From: Phoronis australis
Lineage: Eukaryota; Phoronida; Phoronidae
Direction: 5' to 3'
DNA: 64,000 nucleotides
Assembly: GCA_002633005.1 (NCBI GenBank)
Contig: NMRA01000019.1
Location: 1,379,372-1,443,371, forward strand
In this document: positions 23,401 through 36,305 of the stretch, in pieces
Numbering within the stretch: position 1 is the first letter of the stretch
Layout of the letters: each line of letters opens with the position of its first letter
Notes under the pieces: model-generated
Database searches by the model: none
What the model was told of the DNA's origin: nothing
The model's input: the letters and a program-made list of their open reading frames with translations, nothing else
Translations under genes and position numbers: made by a program

Positions 23401-26400
23401 GCTTGGAAAAGACTATCAGTTGGTTATTGCTTGAGGCCATGTGTGGCACTGAAGATGACCATCCTGGTCAAGTCAATTTATAGAGCCTGATGTTGAACAC
23501 TTAACAAGCCCATTTATTTAGCTCTTCATAGGTCTTCAACTGTGAGTGAGACCAATTTATCTTGCCAGTGGTCCAGATCCAAATTTCAAAATATTTCATT
23601 AAAGTTGGTACATTACAGCTTTTACCGTGATTACTAAAACCAAGGTCCATTGCGCCATTGCAGATTGCTGAGAGATTATCTCACTTGCTCAAGTACCGAG
23701 AACTTGAACAGGAGATCAACCTGGTAGTGTTTGTGGAGAGTGCATCTGGTCTGATGAAGCTCAAGGATATCTGTCTCAAGGCAGAGCACTTGGCTGTTTA
23801 CTGCCCGTATATTTTGGACGGTGTCGTGTTTGGCTCGGACGACTTCTGTGCTGATATTGGTTTGTAGACATAGCAGCAGTCGTTATGAGTGATGCTCAAT
23901 AATAGTTCTGGTGTTCCCATGTGAAAATGGGTGAAAGTAATCCCATGTATTCTTCAAGCAAATTTTTATTTGGAAAAATTTTTGTAGTGGAACACAAACT
24001 TGCTGGTATCATGAGTTCGACTAAATTTTGCTGGTTTAATACTGGGAAAATTATTCACGAGCTCCATGGTTTCCTGATTCAGTTGGAACTCTGATCATTA
24101 TCTATCATTAAACCAGTGGTGGTGGCCCATGCATTGCACTGCACTGACTGTGTAGTGTCAGTGTCTGCCAATAGGGGCGACATTACTTTCCGGTATTCAT
24201 AGACCTTTTGGGGACATGACCAATTATAGAAAAAATGCATCTATGGATTCCAAATACTTGGGAACGTCACCAATGATACAAAATTTTGAGGTGATCGTTA
24301 AAATAGCTGCTTGTACGAATTGTCAAAGTGTCTTTCTATTTTTGGAAGGTTGCTGGTTGCTACAAATGTTTGAATTTTTACAAGACGTTGTGTTATGGCT
24401 GTTTTACAGTACAAACCATCCTTGTAGTAGAAAGTTTTTGTCATGCTTTGTTTGATGAGAAATTTGGCAAGATAGAATTCCAATTGTCTACTATAGTGTG
24501 TGCTTAGCAGGTGTATAAAAGACCGTTTTGCTAGTTTCACAAACTGAGCAGGGGAAGTGGGAAAAATGGCCATCCTGTTAGTTTTATAACCCTGCACAGG
24601 AAAAACCATCATGAGGTCTTATAAACCCCAGGCAGATTGATAATGGACATCAACAGGTTAGCACCATGGAATCATCAAAAGTGTACTAACAAAAATCTTG
24701 CTTCTTAAGGGAAGTCAAAAGTAGTAATTGTTACACAACTTTGGCTTTCCTAACATAAATTGCGTCAGAATATCTATTATTTGAAAACACATCAAATGCT
24801 CCACTGGCAGCAAATACTAATAAAGCCTCACAAAATATAACGTGGTGTCACTGGTTCCCTATTGTAAGAATTGCTCTTCCACTGGCAAATTAAGATTATA
24901 GCAGTTATGTGGCAATTTATGAAATAAATTGTCTCTTATTGTATTTTCTAAGCTTCCTAGGTTGTAAATAACAGCTTACAGAGGTCAGGAATCAGTTGTT
25001 CAGCAGTGGAGCCAAGTTCACAAGTGCTATTTGGAGGTTCTTGAACAAGAGGAAGGGGGGAGGGGGCTGCTGAGCAGCCAGTGAATTGTTTGCTAATTCT
25101 TTCAGAAAGACCAAGTTTATGGTATTTCTTGTGTTCAATAATTTAGTTTGAAAGGATTGCTGCAACTGGAGCATGAACTTACTGTTTTCAGTGACAACAA
25201 ATTATCAATAATCTCACATTGTATTAAGTTCATATTTATAATGGAGAATATTACCTTCTTGTGCCAATGTCATTTGCTGAAACTTAGTACTTATTTGTGT
25301 TTCAGGGGCCACGAGAACTAATGATGCCTCAGAGCTGCACTACGCCAGGCAAAAGATTGTAGTCATATGTAAAACTTTCCGCATTCAAGCGATTGACATG
25401 GTCTACATTGATTACAAAGGTGGGTTTGGTTACACAAAGTTGAGACATGTCGGAACGAATAGCTGATAACCAATAATGTCCCGATAATGTTCCAACAGTC
25501 AGGAACAGCTCATTCACATGTAAGAGAGTGATTGGTTCAATCTTGACATTCAAATTTATACTGAATCAATCATTCAGTGTGACCCATTTTGGCTTTTCCA
25601 AAAGACAAGAAATTGCCAATAATGGCTCTAATGTATTGAAATGAAGAGTTGGTGAGAGATGGCCACAGTTGACTAAGCCACTGTGAGGCTGCACTTGCAC
25701 GTGGTTTCGGTTGTGAAGACTTGTTCAGATTAAAAAGTTTGCGATTAACTCGCGTCAGATTTGCCACCAATGGGCAACAAATACACTTACTTAATAATTA
25801 CATCATTGCACAAATTTATTGGACGGTAAAGCATGGTTGAATTGCTATTCCAGAGTTTGTATTTTCAGGGTGTAACAAGTTATTCTCTGCCACTTTTGTT
25901 CTAAACTATCACTTTATGTCGTCTGATTACATTTGTCTTATTCTCTATAAATCACGAGTCGCATCCGACTGACTGTCATTGCATTCAACTTCATAAATTG
26001 ACGTCTATTTCCTCTTTTCAGTTGCTTGCAGCATTGGTGACAATTGCATCGTACATATTATACCAATGATGCGTCAAACTTTTCATCATTTCTTTGGGTT
26101 GAGAAATTTGATCACATAAATTCTTACTTTTCCTCTTTTTTGTCTTCTAAATGCAAGGGGCGGACTTTACATTGTTTGTCTCTTGTGGTAATGACATCAG
26201 CTTTATATTGTAGATCCTGAGGGACTCAAGCTGCAGTCAGAGGAGGGGGCTCGCATGGGCTTCACTGGCAAGCAAGTTATCCACCCGTCACAGATTCCTA
26301 TAGTGCAGACAGCTTTCTCGCCCAGCCCTGCTATCACTGAGTGGGCGTTTGAACTTATCAAGTCTTACGAGGCTCACAGCGAGTCGGGAACGGTTAGTAA

Positions 26401-28337
26401 ACTGAAGTTAAAGCTGCATTGTGCTCTGTTGGCTCAAAAATGAAAGTCTAGTGAGGCGTTTCACTCTAATAAAATCATTCTTATCATATTCCTTATTGTG
26501 ATGGGATTCTATCAAGTCACAGGTAATGCGCATTTTCGATTGTGCAGTTTTAGGGTTGACCAACCTCAACAAACTCTGAATTTGTTTCTTTAGTCGCTGG
26601 TAGTTTCCATGTTCTTGATGGTATTGAAAATAGAATTTTATCACCTCAAGGAATATTATGAGACTGTTTATACGTCGACATCTTTATATGTGGTTGCATA
26701 TTGTTGTTGTCTCTGCCCGCGCGCCCGCTGCTGTTTCGCCTAAACCCCTTGCCGGAACTTGTTAAAATTTGGCAGGTATGTTCCAATGGAGATGACAACT
26801 GATGGTGACGAGTTTCAAACCAATCGCACAACAGCTGTGCCCCCTTTTGTCTAGTTTATTTTTTAGGTTTGCCTCTGTATTTTTGGAATTCATAGACGGA
26901 TTTTTGGGAAATTTGGCAGATAGGTTTTTATGAAGTAGATAACAATGCTTTTCTAGTTTCAGAATGTTTTTGTCATATTCTGCTTCACCTAGGGGTCATT
27001 GTTATTGGCATCCTCTTCTTTATCTACCAAACTGCTCAAAAGACCATTATAAATTAACTTAGTGTTATGTGTTCCTGATGAGACTATGGCTGACACTGAA
27101 TTTCAGATGGGTCTGACGAGTAGTGTCCCCTAGTGGTGATTTTGTATTTTTTGCAATCTTGTCTGTAGCTCCCTATTCCTTTGCAGGATCTTTGAAAACT
27201 TTTGTGTGACAAAGGATGCCCATGACTTTTGGACAGCTCTGACTACCATTGCGCGCCCTAGTGGCAATTTTAATTTTTACATTTGCCTTACATCTTCCGA
27301 GTTCCTTGATCTTTTTAATGAACTTTTGCGAGCAAGTTTCTATTATCAAGTTTAGAGCACCTTTTCATTTTAGGATGCATGCTACGTATTTTCTGCTACT
27401 TATAGGCTATTTTAATTATTTCCGAGTCTGTTTTTTGTTGTCTGCTTCTGTTTGTGCCAAACCACTCAGCATTGTCATGTAAATTGGCAAATGTGTCCCT
27501 TCTGACAAGAGCTCAAATGATTTTCAGACAGGTCCAACTATTGTGGTGACCTTTAGTGACAAGATTCACCCAATTTTGAATGGATTTGACGTATTTCACG
27601 CCATCTACTGGTCGTTCTCGTGATACTAAAAATACCTTAGAAGCAACCGTTTGTGGTGCTGTCATCAGCGCTTTTCAACGCTCCACGTTGCTTGTTTTTT
27701 AAGAGTAAAAGGCCAAATTCAATTTTTATTTTTAGCCTAAGTAGGACAAAATGCAGGCTTAAAGAAGATGCAAATGCCAAGTTTTCTTCCAGGGATTTAT
27801 GTTAGCAGTACAGCCAAAACCAATCACTGCATTTTGTACAGTGTCAGACTAACAAAATCATTGGATGACATTATTTTTTGCCCGTCATGTATTCTTAATT
27901 TTTTTAGAAGTTGTAGGAAAATGTTCTCAAATACGTTGGTGCTCAGAGAGGCTAATTCTCTGCAGGTTTACTGTGTCAAGTTTTTGTTTTTTTAATTGAA
28001 TCTCAAAAAATTGGTGTTTTACGTCCAAGGTTTGCATTATCGTGAACCTAAATTACATAAACGTATACGTGCATGGTATGATTAAAGCATGTTTTTGATT
28101 TAAATGCATACGGTCACAACGCATTATAAAAGATTTTATTTATAACATTCTCTTGTTCATTTTTGGCTGAAACAAAATAGTTGGGTATTATCTCTTGTCA
28201 TCTATTCATCAATTGAAATATTGAATTTTCAGGGAGCATTTGAATTCAGAGGGAAGATGATCGACAAACCGTTACTGTTACAAGCGCAAAACATCAAAGA
28301 ACTTGCATTAGCTATCAATGAAATGGAATCATCTTAG
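20413..28337 (+). CDS. CLYBL: Citramalyl-CoA lyase, mitochondrial (CLYBL)
   Basis: A complete six-exon gene encoding 368 residues (human about 340). Exons are 20413-20733, 22144-22335, 23664-23859, 25306-25419, 26214-26392 and 28233-28337; all introns are GT/AG and all phases agree (0, 0, 1, 1, 0). It belongs to the HpcH/HpaI aldolase (citrate lyase beta-like) family. The enzyme cleaves (S)-citramalyl-CoA to acetyl-CoA and pyruvate in mitochondria, part of itaconate/C5-dicarboxylate disposal that protects vitamin B12. The Arg- and Ser-rich N-terminus (about residues 1-45) fits a mitochondrial presequence. Visible family blocks are PRRAMLYVPGSDKKK, VDCAVMDCEDGVAA, NSVGSGLAEEDL, VVFVESASGL (metal-ligand Glu near 196), DGVVFGSDDF (Asp near 231), YARQKIVVI, MGFTGKQVIHPSQI and MIDKPLL, whose Asp (about 345) matches the catalytic human Asp320. 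No disabling change is seen. Introns 1 and 5 carry repeats. Confidence 0.97.
20841..20988. repeat. 32-bp tandem repeat in CLYBL intron 1
   Basis: Nearly identical head-to-tail copies of a 32-bp unit starting CATATTTACTAGCATATACC. One copy is shortened by about 10 bp. High identity indicates recent expansion, in contrast to the diverged 18-bp array upstream of the gene. Confidence 0.9.
21133..21970 (+). mobile_element. TTAA-flanked inverted-repeat element with THAP relic
   Basis: The left end TTAAAGGCGAATGCCACCC (21133) is matched by the reverse complement of the right end (GGGTGGCATGATCCTTTAA, ending 21970). The 19-base inverted repeats differ at three positions. TTAA at both borders suggests a TTAA target duplication, as with piggyBac-type insertion, though the termini are not a piggyBac end I know. 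The 838-bp interior is markedly richer in G+C and CpG than the surrounding intron. It holds a broken THAP zinc-finger domain (separate entry) and no complete transposase. Confidence 0.65.
21300..21536 (+). pseudogene. Degenerate THAP-domain fragment inside the element
   Basis: One frame reads MMRCIVPACPN (the C-x4-C start of a THAP finger), then a stop. Another frame supplies LPPESEMLRKWF, the conserved LP...R.W block, and then HLRVCGL where the C-x2-H motif should be, with Gln instead of His. The domain is therefore split by at least one frameshift and lacks its last zinc ligand, so it is not functional. THAP domains are typical of P-element-like transposases and of host DNA-binding proteins. 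Confidence 0.5.
26980..27690 (+). repeat. Dispersed repeat with recurring CTAGTGG motif, copy in CLYBL intron 5
   Basis: The motif recurs at about 26990 (CACCTAGGGGTCATTG), 27126 (CCCCTAGTGGTGATTTTG), 27256 (GCGCCCTAGTGGCAATTTT) and 27605 (GCCATCTACTGGTCG). The 27570-27690 segment aligns with the reverse complement of 63610-63760, sharing TTTGACRTATTT, GCCATCTASTGG and the GGTGC...GCTC...CGTTGCT end. It is an old interspersed element, noncoding. Confidence 0.6.
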
Positions 28338-28467
28338 TGGTCTTGTTTCAACAGAGATGTGTGAGGGAAATTGTGTTGTGTTCTGAATATTGGAGTGGTA
28401 TTTATAAACTTTCGCAAACACTAATGATGTTATGCTCTGACAAGCAGCGAAGCAACTGTGAACTAAA

Positions 28468-28473
28468 AATAAA
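28468..28473 (+). terminator. CLYBL polyadenylation signal
   Basis: AATAAA hexamer 131 bases after the CLYBL stop codon, the first canonical signal downstream. A short 3' UTR of about 150 bases is inferred. Confidence 0.55.
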
Positions 28474-28499
28474 TTTTGATGAAAGCTTCTTCTCGTTTC

Positions 28500-30270
28500 T
28501 TAGTGCGATCATGTATTGTATGAGTGGAGACCATGGTTCAACAGCTAAACAGGAGCGAACAAAATTAAAGTCATAATATAACTGCAAGGCAAAATGTACT
28601 AAATCAACGGAAACAATCTAACTCGGAATGCACATCACCAGAAAAACAACTGTACAGGACAAAATCAAAATTCAGACTCGAAAGAAATGAACCAAATTTG
28701 TATTGATAGTTTTCACAAATATTTTACATCACAGCTAATTGCAGCAAGTAATCCTCCATCAGCACTATGCAAAACAAAGCCAGTAATCAATTACCCATAT
28801 AGACCAACATAACAGTATAAAGTGGAACTACAGTCTGTATTCATGGACATAGTAAAACAATGGCAATGTAAAAGCAAAGAGTGCAAATGTTCCATGTTTG
28901 TAGCTAACATGTGACTTCAGTAACACAATCCATGACTGTCACCTATGTAGTCCACACTCACGAAACACCAAACAAAACAAGATGGTATATGAGCTAGGGT
29001 AACATTTCTAGGAAATTAAAAATTGTATTTCCAGGAATATACTGTACGAATCTTCAGGGTAAGGTAATTTGATGTATTGTGACTTTGCAACCCCTATGTT
29101 ACAAGTTAGGTGTGGTACCGGCTCTGCTTGATAGGTGTAATCGGCTAGTCAGACGACAATGACAAAATACGAGTGTGGACCGTTTATTTATATATCCCTT
29201 ATGCCCAAGGAACTTTGGAACAGTATTTTACAGGAATATCATACTGATGTTGCCTTCAAACCGGTATGTACTTTTGCATCAGTGGTTGGTTGATGCTAAG
29301 GACGAGACCACACCAGGTTTTTAGTCAAAAGCCAAAGATTCTAGTTTGGTCAGTAGCATGTGTTAACAGTTTTGAGTACTCGTCGGTGGCCTGCTTGAGT
29401 GTGAGAATCTCGATGCATTATGCTCAACGTAACAATTATAAGTATTTGGCCACAAGTTAATACTAGTGTAACAACTTGCATAGTATAATAACATATTATT
29501 TAAAAATTTAACAACTTATCATATTTTACCAACAAGACAAGTCTAGCCTACTCTGATCATATCACCACATGCTCTACACAGATTTAAATCAAACAACAAT
29601 CTGAGTGGACCAACGTGTCCATATTTCAATAAGACATGAACAGGACAACAACTCCACATCCAATGTCAAATTCATGACAACTTCCATATAAATATAGATG
29701 TAGTTCTGTGATAAAATCTCACCAATTTAGAACACAAAATGGCAGACAAACTAAATTCTATTTTTTCAAATTAATACTTTGCCATGTTCAAGTTCTGTAC
29801 CATAGCTACAATCGTAAAATATGAAAATCTGTGAGATCTTGAAAGAACGAAAAAAGGATAATTTTAGAAATAATACTTGTCCGAAATTGGAGAGATTTTA
29901 TGGCAGTGTTTGGTAACAGTTATGTCTCATTATGAAGTGACAAATACGCTCAACTCAGGCTGAGTACAGGTCGTTATTACAATTCACACATTAAATGAAC
30001 AACATACTTGTCACTAACACTACTGCTATAACAATACTATAGAGTGAATTGGCGTATAAGAATGCACCCAATGCAGATTTTTAAAAATAAGATCTTTAAA
30101 AACTTTAAAAACTTGATGCACTGAAGAACTATTGAAATCTTAGAAAACTTTTAAAGGTGAAATGGAATGTTTTGTAGTGTAAAAATACAAAAAGGACATA
30201 ATTGTAATTAAACAGTAAAAATGTATATTATCAAGATGATTACCATATGCTTATTAAAGCAACACTTAGT
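28500..30270. other. Region between convergent genes, with an old repeat
   Basis: Lies between the CLYBL 3' end and the last placed exon of the minus-strand gene at 30274, so it should contain that gene's remaining exons; I could not place them with confidence. One possible terminal exon lies around 29360-29420. The 29700-29960 part resembles the repeat at 11.2-11.5 kb. Confidence 0.35.
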
Positions 30271-30273
30271 TAC

Positions 30274-30866
30274 AATTTTCTCTCCACACACCAATTGGCT
30301 CGCGTACAAATTCATTGCCTTTTCGCTAAGTTGTATAGCATCTTCCCCAGTCCTATAGACTAACATTAAACTCCTGAGCGAGGTCTTTGTAGTAGCAGAA
30401 ACAAAAATAAAGTTTGCATTCTGGTATTAGACCCAGAATCATTGATATAATTTTTTGGTCTTCCGAGGCTTAAAAATTGAAACAGACAGAATGATTTTGT
30501 GGGTGAGAATCCGATCGCAGAAACAATATTGTTCAACTTCATTTCAGGGTCCCTAGAACACACAGGCATCAATTAACGGTCTTTTACCTGACTTCCTTCT
30601 TAGTCCGACCTCATTCTCTCCAAGATATCTGTCGTTTTCTAGCAACGAAGAAGCACAAAAAGTGACTCGCTACAAGATTAATAGTTGAGCATTTTACCAG
30701 AGTGCGGAACACCCGAACACCCGCAATTTGAAGATTTATTTTTAGCCAGGTTAATGGGAACAGGGCAGGATCGCCGGAAGGATACCGCCCAAATACTACA
30801 CCCCGCAATGATGTTATATTGGGACGGTAGATGAGTTGTTTCTGTAGATTTCAAGAGATGGGACAA
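30274..30866 (-). CDS. Unidentified gene, first three exons (minus strand)
   Basis: Exon 1 is 30866-30698 (ATG, 56 codons + 1 base, donor gtaaaa). Exon 2 is 30638-30588 (acceptor ttcgttgctag, 51 bases, donor gtaaaa). Exon 3 is 30359-30274 (acceptor tttaatgttag, 86 bases, donor gtaact, phase 0). Phases match throughout. The predicted start is MSHLLKSTETTHLPSQYNII; after the Arg/Cys/Ser-rich first exon it reads NDRYLGENEVGLRRKS and then YRTGEDAIQLSEKAMNLYAS, an acidic/amphipathic helix-like stretch. The first exon has Arg and Ser but little acid after residue 10, so a mitochondrial presequence is possible but unproven. I do not recognise the family. It is convergent with CLYBL, and its 3' exons were not located. 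Confidence 0.5.
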
Positions 30867-31883
30867 ATGTTATGTAGCCCGGCTGGCAAGCTATTAAAAT
30901 CTGAAACTGCCTTACTTGAGGAAAATCACCATTTTTATATTCTGTCCTGTTAATGGTCTTCTGCTACATCGATGCCTGAGTAAATAGAACAGAGCAGATA
31001 GAGTTTACGACCATTGAGTTTTGCCATATTTATTTTGTAGCGGGGTGTTGTCAATATAAATGTACTAGTACGGTATAATTGTGTGCCAGTAAATGCCAGA
31101 TCCAACTGAATTGAGCCGATTCAGTTTATACTGTCAGCTGTTATTAATCATGGCCACCAACATGTTTATAGTGCATGGTTCAGTTCGTTAAATAGATACT
31201 ATAAAAGTTGAAACCACTCTATTTTGCCTTAGTGTTGATAGAACATAAAATATTACAGACGTTTCTACTTGGTGAACCATCATGCCGTGCCACGGCCAGT
31301 CTGGTCTGCTTGACTGTTGTTGGCTAACGAGACACTGAATGAAAAAGAAAATGTCGCAAGAGAATAAAACATGTATATCACCATGTATAATTCAAGCATA
31401 ATTTAAAAAAATATAGTGGTTATATTTCAACCTAATTAAACTGAATTATGGTTGTTGAGTTGCCAAAATCTCGCCGGGCGGAAAAGTGGCCGGGCCGCGG
31501 TGTGGTGGCAACCAGGCTCGTGCTTCCCAAAGGATTGCAACACTGTAGGCTGCAAATTGTAAGATAAATTTCACCTCACACACTTAGGTTTAGTTTGGCA
31601 CAAACTTCTGACAGAAAAATACCCGACATGTCAACACTGTGCGGGGGGATGTAATGAGCTAAATGCGTGAGTGATCCAGTGGCGGATCTACGATATCACA
31701 AGGGGGGGACCAACATTTTGTCTGGCTGTAAGCATGTGTGCAAACTGAACCAAGATTGTAGATAAGCATAGCACCGTATGGGGGGAGGTCGGGAGGGGGG
31801 TTTGCCCCCCTCCCGCTCAGGAAATTTTTCTGTTTTTACCTCTAAAAATCAAGCATTTTCCTTGATTCCTGAAGTATTATCCA

Positions 31884-32729
31884 NNNNNNNNNNNNNNNNN
31901 NNNNNNNNNNNNNNNNNNNNNNNNNNNNNNNNNNNNNNNNNNNNNNNNNNNNNNNNNNNNNNNNNNNNNNNNNNNNNNNNNNNNNNNNNNNNNNNNNNNN
32001 NNNNNNNNNNNNNNNNNNNNNNNNNNNNNNNNNNNNNNNNNNNNNNNNNNNNNNNNNNNNNNNNNNNNNNNNNNNNNNNNNNNNNNNNNNNNNNNNNNNN
32101 NNNNNNNNNNNNNNNNNNNNNNNNNNNNNNNNNNNNNNNNNNNNNNNNNNNNNNNNNNNNNNNNNNNNNNNNNNNNNNNNNNNNNNNNNNNNNNNNNNNN
32201 NNNNNNNNNNNNNNNNNNNNNNNNNNNNNNNNNNNNNNNNNNNNNNNNNNNNNNNNNNNNNNNNNNNNNNNNNNNNNNNNNNNNNNNNNNNNNNNNNNNN
32301 NNNNNNNNNNNNNNNNNNNNNNNNNNNNNNNNNNNNNNNNNNNNNNNNNNNNNNNNNNNNNNNNNNNNNNNNNNNNNNNNNNNNNNNNNNNNNNNNNNNN
32401 NNNNNNNNNNNNNNNNNNNNNNNNNNNNNNNNNNNNNNNNNNNNNNNNNNNNNNNNNNNNNNNNNNNNNNNNNNNNNNNNNNNNNNNNNNNNNNNNNNNN
32501 NNNNNNNNNNNNNNNNNNNNNNNNNNNNNNNNNNNNNNNNNNNNNNNNNNNNNNNNNNNNNNNNNNNNNNNNNNNNNNNNNNNNNNNNNNNNNNNNNNNN
32601 NNNNNNNNNNNNNNNNNNNNNNNNNNNNNNNNNNNNNNNNNNNNNNNNNNNNNNNNNNNNNNNNNNNNNNNNNNNNNNNNNNNNNNNNNNNNNNNNNNNN
32701 NNNNNNNNNNNNNNNNNNNNNNNNNNNNN
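31884..32729. other. Assembly gap (846 N)
   Basis: Continuous run of Ns. It is flanked on the left by a G-rich repeat end, which may be why assembly failed. Open frames across it are meaningless. Confidence 1.
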
Positions 32730-33700
32730 TATGTGATCAAAGCTCTTTATGCATTTTTGACCGAAAGGATTAATTATGGCATGGTGAAATGATTTATTAT
32801 ATGGAGTTTATCGCGTGAACGTACAAGTACTGACCAATAAGTTCGCTCAAAAACTAGACGATTGAAGAGCGAAAATCGGTTCATTATTTGACCAACTTGT
32901 CATCTGAATATATATTTTACCCCAGCGTTTAGGCCGAGCAACCGCAACAGTGTAGATTATTTGAACACTTTCATCTTAATTGTATGTTATAAATAGTTAT
33001 TACAAAAGGGGTTTTAATTATGGAATGTCGGACACAAAGATTTCTTTTCCACACAAATTCGCCACTCATCAGGACATACACTGTCTGGTTCATGAACTCT
33101 CGTGACCTGTGGCTACAGTCAGCAGCAGCAAAATGTAGGTCAAGGTGCTTGGTCAAGATTCTCTGGCACCATAGACTATAGATAGGGACTGCCAACTCCC
33201 GTTAGAGCGCGTTGCGCATGTCGCGGGCCACGGGACATAAGCACTAACGATGAGAGGGCGCTGCACACGCAGGATAGAAAACTTCCGGTTTTATGGAGCG
33301 GTCGTTCCCTCGTTTCAAGATTTGGTAAAGTAATGAGTCGAATTGCTTGATTTTTTGGAGTGTTTAAGACTTGTAAAAATAAAATGCGTAAACTGTTCTC
33401 TGTCATGTCATTTAAAACATTCACAAGATAATTCAGACATGTTATGAGTTATTAACGCCAGAAACGTCTTCAGCTGATTTTCCCGTGTTTATCATTTACA
33501 CTGACTTACGCAGTCGCATCAGCTGATTTTTTTGTTGCAAGTAGTATTGATGTTTGTTTAAATTGAGTACCGTACGAATCGGCTCATAATCATGAATGAA
33601 TTTGCAACAATGTTACACAATAAATATTTGTAATTCACACACAGTTTGTTCCAGGGGGAAGGGCCAAAGGCTAACTGACATTGACACATCATTTGCAAAA

Positions 33701-33752
33701 CTTGAGTGTCAAAAACTTGTGTGCCAAAAACTTGTATGTCAAAAACTTGCTG
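33701..33752. repeat. 15-bp tandem repeat
   Basis: About 3.5 copies of CTTGTRTGYCAAAAA. Confidence 0.75.
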
Positions 33753-34758
33753 TCACTACTATCATAGGCCAAAAGTACATTGTAAGGCAACTTCTAAACA
33801 TAACTACGATTATGCAAAATTGGTTCGATACATGACACTTGTTGCTGTTAACGATTCCATTCCGTTCGTATCGTCAAAACATTGGTAAAGAAACTGACCA
33901 AGAGACGACAAACTATATTTCGAAAATACNGACAAATGGAGGGGGTAACAAGAATGTCGCGCTAACAAGTGCAGCATGACCCTGTTTGCTGCTCATTCAA
34001 AATGGGCTTCGTGAATGTAATCAAAAAGGAATCTCAATATTTTCAATAGCAGCACATCATGCTCTGCATGTCGACTGAGTTGACATATTCTCCACAGTTT
34101 CTTGGCAAGTGATACTTATGATTATGAAGGTGGGCATGCTCATTAAGACCTAATGTCTATTTCTCTGTTTCACTGTCTGAATATCCTCTAAATGTCACAA
34201 ATACATAGAATATCTATAAAGTAATATGGAACGAAGAGTTGTATCTGGAACGTGATTTTGTGAAAGTGAACTTTTCCCCCAGGACTCTTCTATGGCTTTT
34301 TAACAAAAAACTGAGCTAATCTTCAGTATCGCATTGAACATGTCAATGTTTAATTGCCACAACAGAATCAGTGCCACTATTGAGTAGTGGAGATAACCAG
34401 CGATTGAATTGAAAACGTCAAAATTTGGAACGACCAGTTGGCACTGTAATTTTCTTTAGCGTTTTGTGACCCCAACAGATATTCAATGTTCGAAAGGAAA
34501 CTTGTATAGTATATTTTTTATAAATTAAGTTTTTGCACTTTATACACAGTGAAGGGAATTCAGTTTTAAGTGTTATATTTTTGCCTGCAGAAGAAAAAAG
34601 TTATAACATGAAATGAAACCACCAACTGAAACAAAATACCACAAAATTTGAAATAGAGAACATAAGAGGTAAAGACTCGGGTTATGAAAGGTGTTCTGTC
34701 AGCCTTATTTTTAGTGGTTATCAGATAGCACAGAACACACAAAATAGACATTTTTCAT

Positions 34759-34828
34759 TTTTTTATTTTCCCAGTTCCAATGAGTAAGTAACAGGGGTCT
34801 GGGATTCCCCTGCATTACTTAACAATTG
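34759..34828 (+). repeat. Hairpin-forming dispersed repeat, copy 2
   Basis: Homologue of 18098-18168. Here the fold-back is clear: AAGTAACAGGGG pairs with CCCCTGCATTACTT around a TCTGGGAT loop. The two copies share order and orientation but the stem sequences differ. Confidence 0.5.
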
Positions 34829-36142
34829 GTAAGTGAAAAATGACAACACGAATATGCAATGGGATTTTTACAATAACAAACAGGAAAAAAACATAACAAC
34901 ATTACATTAAGTGTTGCATACATTTCTGAGAACGAATACAAAAACACCCTTTGCATACTATGTTTTACAAAACAGAGCTGTCAGAGCAAAGCAAAATACA
35001 AATTTCACCAGAAACACTTCAATAGTCTAAAATGGATGGTAACTTTAGCCATTTATATATATTTTTGAAATATATTTTCGAGTTTTTTAATTTTTGAAGC
35101 CTCAAAAATAGCCTTTTTTTCAGCAAATAGCACCCAAAATGTTCAGGCCACAAAAATATCAAGTTTAGACAACTATATTTGGGAATCCATAGCTTACTGT
35201 GTTGCTAAAACAAGATAGAATCCTTTCATGTAGGTTAACAACATATCGTCACCAAACCACTTTTAAAATGACAAAACACTTCAAGAATTACCATGGTTCG
35301 GTGAAAATATTTCTTTTGTTCCAAAATATTTCAAAACAATTCTATAAATGAAATTGGTGTAACAAATGATTTCAAAAATAGCAAAAACCAGAAACCTAGT
35401 TGTTTCAGAGTATTTCGTCATTTATTCAAAAATCTTTGAGGTTATACGAATTATTCTTTTTTCCCCAAGTGAGATCAATGTTTTCACAATCTTAAGTTAC
35501 GCGCCATATGATCAAAATGATCATGTGCATTTTTAATTAAACAAAATTAAATTGGACAATAAAATTTCAATGAAATTTAAATCAATTTCATTCCTGTCAA
35601 ATAATATAAGAATTGAGAGGCGTTGTGTTAGTGACCATCCAAAAAGAGCATACTCGTATTCTAAACGGTTTTGATGTACTGCAGCCTTGAATAAACAATT
35701 ATTTTAATGCAAAATATAATTTTTTAAAAATGAAACTGATCACAGCACCACAAGGTAGAAAACATGTTACAAAATTATTTTTGAAGAAAATAGACTGAAT
35801 CTATCCCCAAAACTGAAGTTAAATTGAATTTTAAAAATATTCTGTAATGTTATAATGAAAATATTTCACCAATTTGGGTCACTTTATGTAATTTAGGGAA
35901 GTTTTGACTGGTTCTGTTCAATCCATTTGACCAATCAGATTTGAGTTCAGTTTTAACCCTGGAAAGGTCTGCATGGTTCTTGGAAATGACTGAATTTACC
36001 TTTTTTTGGAAGAGTACACTTGCAGGATTTTTCCAGGTTAGAAAATGAAAAGGCACTAAATTAAAAGAAAACTACATTTTCCCATACTTTTATAAAAAAA
36101 AAAACAAATAAAAGTGTACACAGATGTTTTTAGCAGTTTGAC

Positions 36143-36305
36143 ATCAATATCGGATTTAGAGGGGGGCCAAGAGGGCTACACCCCCCCTCCTAAAATTCCC
36201 CCAGATTCCATTTGGCAGATCGGGAGTGCCAATGTCTGAATGACAAAATCCTGGCTAATACTCTGCTCTGGTCCCCCTAACACAAAATCCTGGATCCGCC
36301 CCTGG
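36143..36305 (-). repeat. Dispersed GGGGCGGATCCAG-type element, copy 2
   Basis: Reverse-complement copy of 7662-7818. It reads GGGGCGGATCCAGGATTTTG from its right edge and contains TGCCAAATGGAATCTGGGGG. No coding capacity. Confidence 0.6.

Noticed and set aside
31778-32773. Long frames on both strands
   Set aside because: They run through the 846-base N gap.
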